The position numbers were made by a program, and so were the translations under genes. Positions 1 to 8,032 of a DNA stretch of 26,898 bases are shown here, piece by piece (position 1 is the first letter of the stretch; each line of letters begins with the position of its first letter). The notes beneath the pieces are model-generated. The model did no database searches and was not told where the DNA came from. It worked only from the letters and a program-made list of their open reading frames with translations. The stretch is from the IMG/VR virus record IMGVR_UViG_3300030406_000122, positions 1 to 26,898 of that record; one strand, given 5' to 3'. The DNA is from a virus.

Positions 1-23
1 GGCGACAACTGGGGAGAGGTTGG

Positions 24-470
24 CTAGTCCGCCAACGCTCTCATACGCGCTACCAAACGCTTGGCGCGGTTGGTGACTTGGTCATACCAGCGGCTGTCTA
101 CCATCTCGTCAGCTGCACGATTCCAGTCCCGTGCATCGACACCAGCCTTCATACCTTTGAAAGCACTTAAACGCGGACGCCCCATGTTAAACATCATGTT
201 TGCTATGATGAGTTGGCACTCTTCAGGCAAGTCATAGAAGTCTGGGTACAGAACCTCACACTCGTCCAACGTGACAGCAATATCAAGGTTGAACACCTGA
301 CGCACGCGCTCTTCATCGACGGGCGTACCAACAGGCTGGCCGTACTCTGGATCGTCCTCCACCACGAGATGTCCAATCCCGTATGTAGGTAGGCCGAGGT
401 GATCTAAGTAGATTTCAAACTTGCAGCCTTCGTCTTCTGCAAGCTCTTCACGAAGCTGATCTTTGTTCAT
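24..470 (-). CDS. T4-type lysozyme (glycoside hydrolase 24 muramidase)
   Basis: A 148-residue protein with the T4 lysozyme signature near its N-terminus: Glu14-Gly15, Tyr21-x-Asp23, then Gly26-x-x-Thr29-x-Gly-Ile-Gly-His34. Glu14, Asp23 and Thr29 match the Glu11/Asp20/Thr26 catalytic triad of T4 lysozyme, which cuts the MurNAc-GlcNAc bond of peptidoglycan. The C-terminal part keeps the family's Asn-Met-x-Phe-Asn-Met-Gly and a late Trp/Arg-rich helix region. There is no signal peptide, so it would need a holin, or would act from the virion. The start ATG overlaps the stop of the large ejection-type gene by four bases (ATGA), with AAGGA about 8 bases upstream. It is the last gene of the operon in this window. 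Family call is firm; whether it is the endolysin or a virion-borne enzyme is not settled. Confidence 0.93.
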   Translation of the reverse strand: MNKDQLREELAEDEGCKFEIYLDHLGLPTYGIGHLVVEDDPEYGQPVGTPVDEERVRQVFNLDIAVTLDECEVLYPDFYDLPEECQLIIANMMFNMGRPRLSAFKGMKAGVDARDWNRAADEMVDSRWYDQVTNRAKRLVARMRALAD

Positions 471-3400
471 GGAGTAGTCCTTCCAAGAGATTGCGCCAGT
501 GCTTGGGTTGCAGGATCCGGCAGCAGGATTGGTGAAACTTGTCCAGCCGTGCCTGTTGCGGCAGGCGCGACCTGTGGTGCTTGAGACATTGCCGCTTGAG
601 CCGCTTGCAATGTTTGATTAACTGTTGGTGCAAGTTGTCGTCTGGCTTCTTCTGTGATGGGTCTAGCCTCTTCTGCGCCTTGCTCTACAAGCATTCTACC
701 GCCTTGAACTGTCGCCGCAGACATAGTTTGCCAAAAGACTTGAAGACCCTGTGCAATCGGGTCATTAGACTTGAACTTACCGGATAAGAAGTCTTTGACC
801 TTATTCGGCTGACGAGAGGCCATCATCATTCGCAGCACCTTCGGCTGACGCAAAGCCTTTGACATCCCCGCGTATAACACCGCAGTTGGAAGCGCCGTAG
901 TCAGATTGCCCATAAGTTGAAAGATTCCCAGACCTAACGCAATGTTAGGTGCGGCAAGACCACCCTTGCCAGCAATCGCGGCGTTAGAAGCACGCACCAT
1001 GTTTTCTGCCATGGTGTTGAGACCTTCGGCAGCATTTTTGCCGAACATAGCGTTCAGTGTTTCATCTCCGTAAGAGCGGAGAACAGATTGTAACTTATTG
1101 CCCAAACGGCCTGACTTAAATGATTCAATGAAATCATCCGTCATCCGAATCTGTCCGCCCTCATCCACCGTAGCGCCGATTTGTTTCAAGACTCTACCCA
1201 TGGCGGCGTCTCGCACCAACTCCATGGTAGGCACTTCTCTGCCGTTGACGTTGGTGGTTCTGTTACCAAGAAACTTTTGTGCTTCTCTAATTGAAGCGGG
1301 GTTTCTGAATACCGTTTGTGCAATAACCTCTGGGTCTGTAGTGGACTCCAAAGTCCGCATAACTACGTTGCTGTCTACCGCTGCACGCCGCGCCTCTGCC
1401 GCTTGTAGATCTTGCAAAGCCTGACCAAGCGGTTTGCTCTGCAACTGTTGAACGACACTTGGAGAAAGATTGGCCTTGCCTCGCTCAAGCACCGTCAAAA
1501 TGTCGTTGACGGCTTTGAGGTCATCACCCAGCATCTTGTCCACTGTTGTGCCTTTTTGGCGAATGTTGGCAACCAACTTAATGGGGTCAATAACTTGTTG
1601 CCCCGTTGCTGGATCAATGACCAAGGAACGCTTAACTTGTTCTTGAATGTACATTCGAGACAGACCCTGACGCACAGTCTCGGCTTGTTCGGCCCCTGTG
1701 CCACGGATTGTGGCACGTTCAGCGGCCTCCGCCTCCAGATCTCTTGCAATTTTTTCAACTCGTCTGCGAGTTAGATCATCCGGCGGTAGCTTTTGTACGT
1801 CGTTCAAGGCTTGTTCGACGGTTCTGTTGCCGATCTTACGAGTCTTTAGAATACGAGTGCCTTCATCAAGATCTACAATTCCTGTCTTTGCCCCCAACGC
1901 TCGACCAGTCGGAACGCCACGAATGGCTTTCATAAGCTGATCAAAAGCCTCTGGATTGTCCTCTTGTATGATCTTGTCAAAGATGAACCGCATGTTCATC
2001 TGGCCGCTTTGCGCTTGTTTGACAATATCTTGAACAACGATGTTGTCAAACCGCCCGACACCATTTCGATAGAACCTGTTGGTTCTACTCAAAAGATTTA
2101 AAGCCTCGCCAAGTTCTTTGAATCCTGCCTCACCAGCATTCATTCGACCCTTTGTGATTGCGAGTCCAATCTCAGCTTCATCAAAAGCCTGATTCACAGA
2201 TGCTTTCAACGCACCAAGAGCGCCTACATTAACATCATTAAGGAGAGCTGGGTTGCGTGATGCATCCGTCAAACCAGTTCTAATTCTAGAAATCTCTTGT
2301 GCAGTAGCGAAATCTCCAAGTGCCTCTACCTGTGAAGCAAATTTAGTGGCGCCAATATCTGCAATGCTCTCTTGATTCAGCCTTTTTAACTCTGCTTTTA
2401 TACCCGCAGTGGGAATTATCTTTTGACCGCGTAGTTTTTCCGTTACGACGGTGTACAGACGGTCAACGTCCTCATCGAACACAGCCTTACGACGACGGAT
2501 CATTTCATCCAGATCTCTGGGGATGGTCTTGCCATCCTTTAAATTACGCATGATCTGATCAATCTCGCCTTTGACGGCATCATCCATCCGCATTTGAGCG
2601 TCGGCTAATTTTTGATCTGCGCCTTTATAAAATTCATCAATGTCGCGTTTAATTATCTCGTCAAGATTGTTGATCTGTGTGTCATCAACAATTCCAAAAG
2701 CACGCAAGTCAGCGATCACTTGATTAAGGTTGTCTGTCGCTGCTTTTTGATTTGGAAAAACGCCTTCATACACCGCTTGAAGGCGGTTAAGAATAGGACG
2801 GAAACTTTCACTTGTGGCGCCAGCAACCGTAGGACGATAGCCTTGATTGATTATTTCACGAGCCTGTGCGCGTAAGGCTTCATTGGCCTCGCCGCCTGGG
2901 CCTTTAATGATACGACCAAACAGCTTTGAAATGCCTCGACCAATGCCCTCCCCCAACAGACCAAAGGTGCCTTCATATGCCGCGTCACGCGCAATCTCAC
3001 CAGCGGACTGCATTTGCAATCCTTCGGCAGCTTCAATCCCTTCATCAAGTAATTTGCCCCCAGCCGTGGCCGCGCCTACGATCAACATGCCTGGTACAAA
3101 ACCCACACCAGAAGCGGCAATCGCGGCTCCAGTGCCGGCAATTATCGGCAGTGCAGTGGCGCCAGCAAACTCTTTGACATCGTTAAACGAGAAACCTTCT
3201 TCATCAATCGCAAGCTCACGACCCTCACCTAAACCAAGTTTAGTGCGGCCTTCCTGTGTAAGAATGTGCCGCCCAAGCGCATCAACACGATAACCGCCGT
3301 CGCCAACCACCGTGCGGAGGTAGTTGGACTTTTCTTCACCGGTATCCATGCGGCCAAACTGGAATCGAGAGAAGCCGCCAACACTATCCAAACCGGTGCG

Positions 3401-3679
3401 GTAGTCCACACCAGGTTCTTTGTATTTGCTAATAAATTCATCTTCAGTGAGTTGCGCCCCACTAACAGGATCAAAGCCTGCAAGTCTGCGCTGGCGCGAG
3501 TAATCACGAATTTCATCTAATGATGCGGTGGCGTAATCAATTTGAGTTTGAGTAGGCTGACTTCCGCCTCCTCCACCAAACTGATTTAAAATCGCTTGTT
3601 GTTCCTCGGCGGTAGGGGTGTCTCCGGCGATGTCAACTTGAACCTGACCCTGTGAGGTCTCAACAATAATTGAACCCAT
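467..3679 (-). CDS. large internal virion / DNA-ejection-type protein (1070 aa)
   Basis: A 1070-residue protein, the largest in the window. It opens with a short beta-type segment (SIIVETSQGQVQV) and a Gly-rich linker at about 35-40. Residues about 172-208 are a hydrophobic, Gly/Ala-rich stretch and about 898-938 another; the long middle is helical and charged. This layout, with the position between the tail hub and the lysozyme, fits the ejection proteins that short-tailed phages push into the cell envelope (the role of T7 gp15/gp16 or P22 gp16/gp20). I recognise it as a conserved type in marine phage genomes but know no enzymatic motif in it. ATG start with AGGAA upstream, eight bases after the preceding gene. 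Role is inferred from position and composition. Confidence 0.72.
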   Translation of the reverse strand: MGSIIVETSQGQVQVDIAGDTPTAEEQQAILNQFGGGGGSQPTQTQIDYATASLDEIRDYSRQRRLAGFDPVSGAQLTEDEFISKYKEPGVDYRTGLDSVGGFSRFQFGRMDTGEEKSNYLRTVVGDGGYRVDALGRHILTQEGRTKLGLGEGRELAIDEEGFSFNDVKEFAGATALPIIAGTGAAIAASGVGFVPGMLIVGAATAGGKLLDEGIEAAEGLQMQSAGEIARDAAYEGTFGLLGEGIGRGISKLFGRIIKGPGGEANEALRAQAREIINQGYRPTVAGATSESFRPILNRLQAVYEGVFPNQKAATDNLNQVIADLRAFGIVDDTQINNLDEIIKRDIDEFYKGADQKLADAQMRMDDAVKGEIDQIMRNLKDGKTIPRDLDEMIRRRKAVFDEDVDRLYTVVTEKLRGQKIIPTAGIKAELKRLNQESIADIGATKFASQVEALGDFATAQEISRIRTGLTDASRNPALLNDVNVGALGALKASVNQAFDEAEIGLAITKGRMNAGEAGFKELGEALNLLSRTNRFYRNGVGRFDNIVVQDIVKQAQSGQMNMRFIFDKIIQEDNPEAFDQLMKAIRGVPTGRALGAKTGIVDLDEGTRILKTRKIGNRTVEQALNDVQKLPPDDLTRRRVEKIARDLEAEAAERATIRGTGAEQAETVRQGLSRMYIQEQVKRSLVIDPATGQQVIDPIKLVANIRQKGTTVDKMLGDDLKAVNDILTVLERGKANLSPSVVQQLQSKPLGQALQDLQAAEARRAAVDSNVVMRTLESTTDPEVIAQTVFRNPASIREAQKFLGNRTTNVNGREVPTMELVRDAAMGRVLKQIGATVDEGGQIRMTDDFIESFKSGRLGNKLQSVLRSYGDETLNAMFGKNAAEGLNTMAENMVRASNAAIAGKGGLAAPNIALGLGIFQLMGNLTTALPTAVLYAGMSKALRQPKVLRMMMASRQPNKVKDFLSGKFKSNDPIAQGLQVFWQTMSAATVQGGRMLVEQGAEEARPITEEARRQLAPTVNQTLQAAQAAMSQAPQVAPAATGTAGQVSPILLPDPATQALAQSLGRTTP

Positions 3680-3687
3680 GACGTTTC

Positions 3688-5898
3688 CTACACATTCGCA
3701 GACGGAAGTCTAAATATTGGAAGTCCTTGAGCATTCGTCTCTCCGGTGTCAACCAATCCTAAAGTGCTCCGTTGACCAACTCCAAATGGTTCCAATCGTT
3801 TCTGCGACTCAGATAAAAGAGAAAGACCAGATCCTTCACCTTGACCAGGCAATATTCTATTAGCCAAACGATCCTCAATGCCCCGCATGTTGCTAGCGGC
3901 GCCAGCTTGATTTCGTCTGAACTCACTGATGACACTCTGTAATTTACCAGCCAATACATCTTCATCAATTGACGCTAAATTAAAGATGCCACCCTCTAAA
4001 ATAGCTGATTCAACATAGGCGTCCGCCAAAAACTGAACATCCCTGTTTGAAATTGAGTTTGCTGCTTGCACTCCACCAAGAGAAACAGGAATCAGCTTTT
4101 GAAATGATTGACGAACTGCCGCTTCAAACTCAGCTTTAGATTGATACTTTGCGCCAAGATCCAAGCCACCAGCGTTAGCTAGTTTGTTAGCAAGATCTTT
4201 TATGCCACCTTTAATACCTGTGATTGAACCATCGTCAGCCAAGGTTACCAAAGCCTTTTCCGTAAACTCGATTCCCACTTCAGAGTCGATGTAAACTTTT
4301 GCTTGTTTGGCATAATTTTCTTGAATGTCTGCTGCCGCTGTGTCGGTAAGAAGGAGTTCATCTCGCAACGCTTTAGTTGCGGTGGCGTTTGCTTTCAGAC
4401 GATCACGAACAGCCTTCTCTCCGTCCAAATACACATCAACATCAGTGAAGCCTTTAGGTAGTTTTCCATCAGATTCCAACAGATCTGTTGTAGAAATTCT
4501 TATTGTCTCGCCTTTTTTGTATGTCCTACCCTCATAGGTTACGTCACCAGTTGCGGCCAGTCGTATGAAGTTTCTGTCATCAAGTCGTTGTTGTGCAGAC
4601 AACTTCCCTGTTTCGGTCAAACCATACTGTAAGGCGGACAATTTAAGCTGACGATTGAACTCATCCTTTTTGCTCTTGTCTTTAATGAGCATGTCGGCAC
4701 CGCCTTCAAGAGCCGAAGCAATGTTTTGAATCGCTCGAGGACTCTTGCCTGCCGCCATGGCAAAACCAATCTTTGCAAGAACAAGACCACTGTCTAGACC
4801 CTCGTAGCCGGGAGCCTTATCCATAAATTCCTTGATGAATCCGTCTAGTGCAGACTTCTGATCTGCTTCGTTACCTTGATTGATTACGTTTTCAATCTCT
4901 TCTTTTGTAGACGGGACAACGCCAGTGGTGCCGGTCTCTGACGGATCACCAGATGCGTCAGTGCCGTCCGGTGGAGTCTTTGTGCCGTCCTTCATGACAG
5001 ACTGATCAACGGTAGCTTCGTCACGATCAGCCGCATCAACAGCAGCTTGAAGAGCTTCTTGCCCACGCATTTGATTGTCCAAAGCCGCTTCTATATTTTC
5101 TGTGTTGCCCGGTAATATGCCAGAGGGTTTCAGTTCAGCCTCTTCATTTGTGACCACAACGCCATCCCTAGCCATGGCTTCTCTAGCCAAGCGTTCATCT
5201 TCAAGACGTTGTTTAACGGCTGGGTCGTTGAAAAACTCTGGCCCTTCCGAATACTGGCGAGTAGTAGGAGTAGGACGAGGGCGCACCGCTGAAGGCGGAG
5301 GAAAACCACCTCGTGCGCTTTGAGACTGTAGATTGGTGAGATCCATTGTCTCAATACCCAAACTCTTCAGGTAATCTGAACTTAACTCCGGTGGACGAAT
5401 TGTGTCCGCAGGCAAAGATCCATCAGAAGACCCAAGTAAAAACTGCGCGGCTGAACCAGCTGCACCCTCTGTAAAACCGCGTATCTGTCCACCAGTTTCT
5501 GCCATTGGTCCGAGGAGAGCCTTGATGCCGGATCCTAAACGAGTGTTGCCAAAGGCTCCCATCGAATCGCCCAAGCCTTTTCTAGACAGGAATCCTTGTT
5601 CTGCACCTCTCAAGGCGCTGAACTCACTTGCTGTTATAGGCTCACCCGCAATGTAACGACGCGCAACTTCAGCCATGTTTGCTCTAGGCATCATGCTTTG
5701 AGAGAAATCAGGCGCCGAGTATGATCTCATACGCTGTCCAGCTACACCGGGAATAGTTGGTACGGCACCAAAAACCCTCCGCCTAGGAGGCAAAACGGAT
5801 CCACCCGTCTGGAACCTCTGCACGCTAGGTATACCCGCCGACTGATTCAGCGCGTTACGGGCGTTACGCTTGAACATCTTGCGGTTGTATACGCTCAT
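3688..5898 (-). CDS. internal virion protein, probable ejection-complex component (736 aa)
   Basis: A 736-residue protein with a basic N-terminus (MSVYNRKMFKRNARNALNQS) followed by Gly/Pro-rich, low-complexity sequence to about residue 330, then a more conserved helical part. Residues about 365-425 hold an Ala/Gly-rich helix with GFAMAAGKSPRAIQNIASAL, which I associate with structural proteins of marine phages that follow the tail hub. The C-terminal region contains a helical SVISEFRRNQAGAASNMRGI segment. No catalytic motif was seen. The ATG overlaps the stop of the upstream gene as TAATG, so the two are probably translated together. Most likely an internal or ejected virion protein; scaffold-like or other structural roles are possible. 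Confidence 0.62.
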   Translation of the reverse strand: MSVYNRKMFKRNARNALNQSAGIPSVQRFQTGGSVLPPRRRVFGAVPTIPGVAGQRMRSYSAPDFSQSMMPRANMAEVARRYIAGEPITASEFSALRGAEQGFLSRKGLGDSMGAFGNTRLGSGIKALLGPMAETGGQIRGFTEGAAGSAAQFLLGSSDGSLPADTIRPPELSSDYLKSLGIETMDLTNLQSQSARGGFPPPSAVRPRPTPTTRQYSEGPEFFNDPAVKQRLEDERLAREAMARDGVVVTNEEAELKPSGILPGNTENIEAALDNQMRGQEALQAAVDAADRDEATVDQSVMKDGTKTPPDGTDASGDPSETGTTGVVPSTKEEIENVINQGNEADQKSALDGFIKEFMDKAPGYEGLDSGLVLAKIGFAMAAGKSPRAIQNIASALEGGADMLIKDKSKKDEFNRQLKLSALQYGLTETGKLSAQQRLDDRNFIRLAATGDVTYEGRTYKKGETIRISTTDLLESDGKLPKGFTDVDVYLDGEKAVRDRLKANATATKALRDELLLTDTAAADIQENYAKQAKVYIDSEVGIEFTEKALVTLADDGSITGIKGGIKDLANKLANAGGLDLGAKYQSKAEFEAAVRQSFQKLIPVSLGGVQAANSISNRDVQFLADAYVESAILEGGIFNLASIDEDVLAGKLQSVISEFRRNQAGAASNMRGIEDRLANRILPGQGEGSGLSLLSESQKRLEPFGVGQRSTLGLVDTGETNAQGLPIFRLPSANV

Positions 5899-6791
5899 TA
5901 TCTTGCACCACCCAGACCGAGGAAGTTGCCTAATCCACCAAAGATGCCGCCTTCACCAAAGGCGCCAGCTTGTTGAAGTCCAGCTATACCCATGCCTATA
6001 CCGCCAAGCTGTGAAACGATGCTAGGAGAAGGAGCCGTCTCAGAGGTCAGCGTGCTAGTGGTAGACGGTACGCCACGGAAGATGTCAGACATAAAGCCAA
6101 TGCGCTGATACGGTTCAAACTGGCGTTCAAGAGCCGTGGCGCGTTGAGCGTCAATCTCGGCCTGTTGTTGCGCTTGTTCTTGAGCACCAAGCTGTGACAG
6201 GATTCCAACGTCGCGTGCCTGTGCCGCCTGTGCAGATTCACCCATGGCCGCTTGTTGCAGACCCAGCTTGCCAAACAGTTCAGCGCCCTGTTGCGCTCGA
6301 TCCTGCGCGGACTCAAACGCTTGTGCACGGAGCTGACCAGACTGCCTAGCAAAGGCGTCCGCCGTATTGCGCTGTAGTTCTTGCTCGGCCACCGCCTGCC
6401 GCGAACCCCCAAAGGCGCCGCCTCTTGCAGCCGCAGATCCGATGCGTTGACGCTCCATGTCTGCCTGCCGCTGTAGATCGGCAAGGCTCTGATCCACAAC
6501 CTGATCCACATATGGATTCATGTATTGCTGGTAGGCACCAGGCTGTAGCGCCGCTACGCCCTGACCAAGAGTCGCGGCACCAGCTTCCATCATCGGCTGA
6601 TAGGCACCCACACCAGAGATACCAAGCTGGATTGCCGCTTGCTGTGCCGGCGTCATGCCAGCTACCTGATAATCAGGAATCGTCGTGGGCATGTTGGCTA
6701 GAGCCGAGGTACTAGCAAGCAGATCCTTGAGGAAGGTCTCCTGATACTCCGGTAATACGGTTACCGCTTCGGTGCGTACTGTTTCAGCCAT
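5898..6791 (-). CDS. Gln/Ala-rich internal virion protein (297 aa)
   Basis: A 297-residue protein. Residues about 85-145 contain YMNPYVDQVVDQSLADLQRQ and then IGSAAARGGAFGGSRQAV, a pattern I know from conserved structural proteins in marine phage contigs. Residues about 100-225 are almost pure Gln/Ala/Glu/Arg helix, likely coiled coil, and the last 40 residues are Gly-rich and hydrophobic (GGIGMGIAGLQQAGAFGEGG). A long helix with a membrane-active tail suits an ejected protein. Both ends overlap neighbours as TAATG, tying it to the two flanking ejection-type genes. No enzymatic signature; function is inferred from context. Confidence 0.62.
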   Translation of the reverse strand: MAETVRTEAVTVLPEYQETFLKDLLASTSALANMPTTIPDYQVAGMTPAQQAAIQLGISGVGAYQPMMEAGAATLGQGVAALQPGAYQQYMNPYVDQVVDQSLADLQRQADMERQRIGSAAARGGAFGGSRQAVAEQELQRNTADAFARQSGQLRAQAFESAQDRAQQGAELFGKLGLQQAAMGESAQAAQARDVGILSQLGAQEQAQQQAEIDAQRATALERQFEPYQRIGFMSDIFRGVPSTTSTLTSETAPSPSIVSQLGGIGMGIAGLQQAGAFGEGGIFGGLGNFLGLGGAR

Positions 6792-7573
6792 TATGCCATC
6801 CTCTCAAACTTGTCCATCATGGCGTACATGCGCTTGGCACCCAAGTCGGTGTCGCCGTTTCCTGCGCCCTTGACGGCCTTCTTCGTCATTACAAACTCTT
6901 CGTCCGAGAGCCGTGCCTCCTGAACCTTTTTGCCATTCTGATAAATGCCGGCCTTGATGCTGTCTGAAGTGCCCGTCCCTGGACCTTCAATCAAACCACC
7001 TTGATTGAGCGTAACGATGCCGCCCATCGCCATGCCGTCACGAGCCTTAACTGCGGCCTCTAGTTCCTCAATCGAATCATAGGCTTTGCCTGTCACCGGA
7101 TCGACAAACAGTCCAGCAATCGGAGAGCCTTGATAGTCTGGACGCGATTCCAACTGCATCTCACCAGCTTCCTCAAGCTCTTCATCGCCTACACCGGCCA
7201 TGCCCAACAGTGAGGTGCCCACTACAAGGTCACCAACCGAGATGCCAGAGCCGAGAATCCCGCTCTTTGCCGCCTCTTGCGTGGCGGCTTTGGTAGCGGC
7301 TTCGGCCACTGCGGCTTCGGTTGCAGCCTTGGTAGCGGCGGCGCCGGTAGCAGATTGCGCGGCTGCTGGGCCTACCCCCATCGCACCAAGACCCGCAGTA
7401 GCACCGCCACCAAGGACTGCATTCTTAATCGCGTCTTTGGCGTCACCACCGGCTACAAGCGTGCCGATTCCAGAGCCAAGAGCCGCGTTTAGCGCAGCAC
7501 TACCAGCGGGGCCGAATAGAGCACCGCCTATTCCGCCTATAACTGGTAACAATGTTTTAAGATTAAGACCCAA
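6791..7573 (-). CDS. Gly/Ala-rich internal virion protein (about 260 aa)
   Basis: The N-terminal 100 residues are strongly hydrophobic and Gly/Ala-rich (TLLPVIGGIGGALFGPAGSA, then Ala/Thr/Glu repeats), as in membrane-active virion proteins. The C-terminal half is hydrophilic and ends in a conserved block with GPGTGTSDSIKAGIY, LSDEEFVMTKKAV and GAKRMYAMMDKFERM, which I recognise from marine phage structural genes. The reading frame is open to a TTG at 7588, but that codon lies directly beside GGAGG; a TTG at 7573 sits 8 bases after GGAGG and is the better start. It overlaps the upstream zinc-ribbon gene by 11 bases. Function inferred as ejection or internal head protein. Confidence 0.62.
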   Translation of the reverse strand: MGLNLKTLLPVIGGIGGALFGPAGSAALNAALGSGIGTLVAGGDAKDAIKNAVLGGGATAGLGAMGVGPAAAQSATGAAATKAATEAAVAEAATKAATQEAAKSGILGSGISVGDLVVGTSLLGMAGVGDEELEEAGEMQLESRPDYQGSPIAGLFVDPVTGKAYDSIEELEAAVKARDGMAMGGIVTLNQGGLIEGPGTGTSDSIKAGIYQNGKKVQEARLSDEEFVMTKKAVKGAGNGDTDLGAKRMYAMMDKFERMA

Positions 7574-7802
7574 GCGTTTTGCCTCCAAGAGACTGGGGAA
7601 CAGTTACGGAGATTGTGGTATCTCGTCTTTCTGCACCTGTCCATGGATTGCCGCAAACTGGGCAGTTACCATCAGGGTGACTAGCTATTTCTTCTGGAGT
7701 GTCCACTTCATTGCCACAGCTAGCGCAATACAGTTTATCAGAACTTGTGCTTGGTGACCACCGGCTCCCGTCTGACATCACAATTACGTTGTCATCCGAC
7801 AC
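7563..7802 (-). CDS. small zinc-ribbon protein (79 aa)
   Basis: A 79-residue protein with two Cys pairs, Cys26-x-x-Cys29 and Cys47-x-x-Cys50 (CASCG and CPVCG), spaced as in a zinc ribbon. The first 25 residues are polar (MSDDNVIVMSDGSRWSPSTS). The start is GTG: TAGTG overlaps the upstream stop by one base and GGAG lies 7 bases before it. Zinc ribbons of this kind bind nucleic acid or protein; here it sits between the tail-hub genes and the ejection proteins, so a structural or assembly role is as likely as regulation. The fold call is good, the role unknown. Confidence 0.75.
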   Translation of the reverse strand: MSDDNVIVMSDGSRWSPSTSSDKLYCASCGNEVDTPEEIASHPDGNCPVCGNPWTGAERRDTTISVTVPQSLGGKTLGS

Positions 7803-8032
7803 TAGACATCTCCTTCTACTTTTATCTTCAGGGTTCCTGAGTCTTGATACACATCTCCTACTTCTAGCGAAGATAAAGCATTTTGGTCAGGCAGTCCATT
7901 TATGCCCGTCAAAGGGTTGCGAACCTCGTTGATCAGAACCTCAAGCGTTCTGGCAAGCTGATTCATGTACGCTGGGTCATATTCCTCTGGAGCGACAGGC
8001 AGAATAGGACGGATAACTTTGGTGTTGCTCAT
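7802..8032 (-). CDS. conserved small virion-associated protein (76 aa)
   Basis: A 76-residue protein with an N-terminal VIRPILPVAPEEYDPAYMNQ motif, a helix (LARTLEVLINEVRNPLTGIN) and a short beta-like end containing GDVYQDSGTLKIKVEG. I recognise this as a short conserved gene that follows the gp10-like tail gene in marine short-tailed phages; its function is not known to me. ATG start, four-base ATGA overlap with the upstream hub gene. It could be a minor tail or plug component by position. Confidence 0.6.
   Translation of the reverse strand: MSNTKVIRPILPVAPEEYDPAYMNQLARTLEVLINEVRNPLTGINGLPDQNALSSLEVGDVYQDSGTLKIKVEGDV

Noticed and set aside
539-3520. Several plus-strand frames of 75-150 codons under the large ejection-type gene
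   Set aside because: They are antisense to a gene with clear protein character, lack ribosome-binding sites I can see, and give low-complexity products without motifs.
6791-7588. Start at 7588 for the Gly/Ala-rich virion gene
   Set aside because: That TTG touches the GGAGG itself; the TTG at 7573 is placed correctly after it.
7200-7757. 185-codon plus-strand frame
   Set aside because: It mirrors the Gly/Ala-rich codons of the internal virion gene and the zinc ribbon; Ala/Pro-rich antisense frames are expected there.
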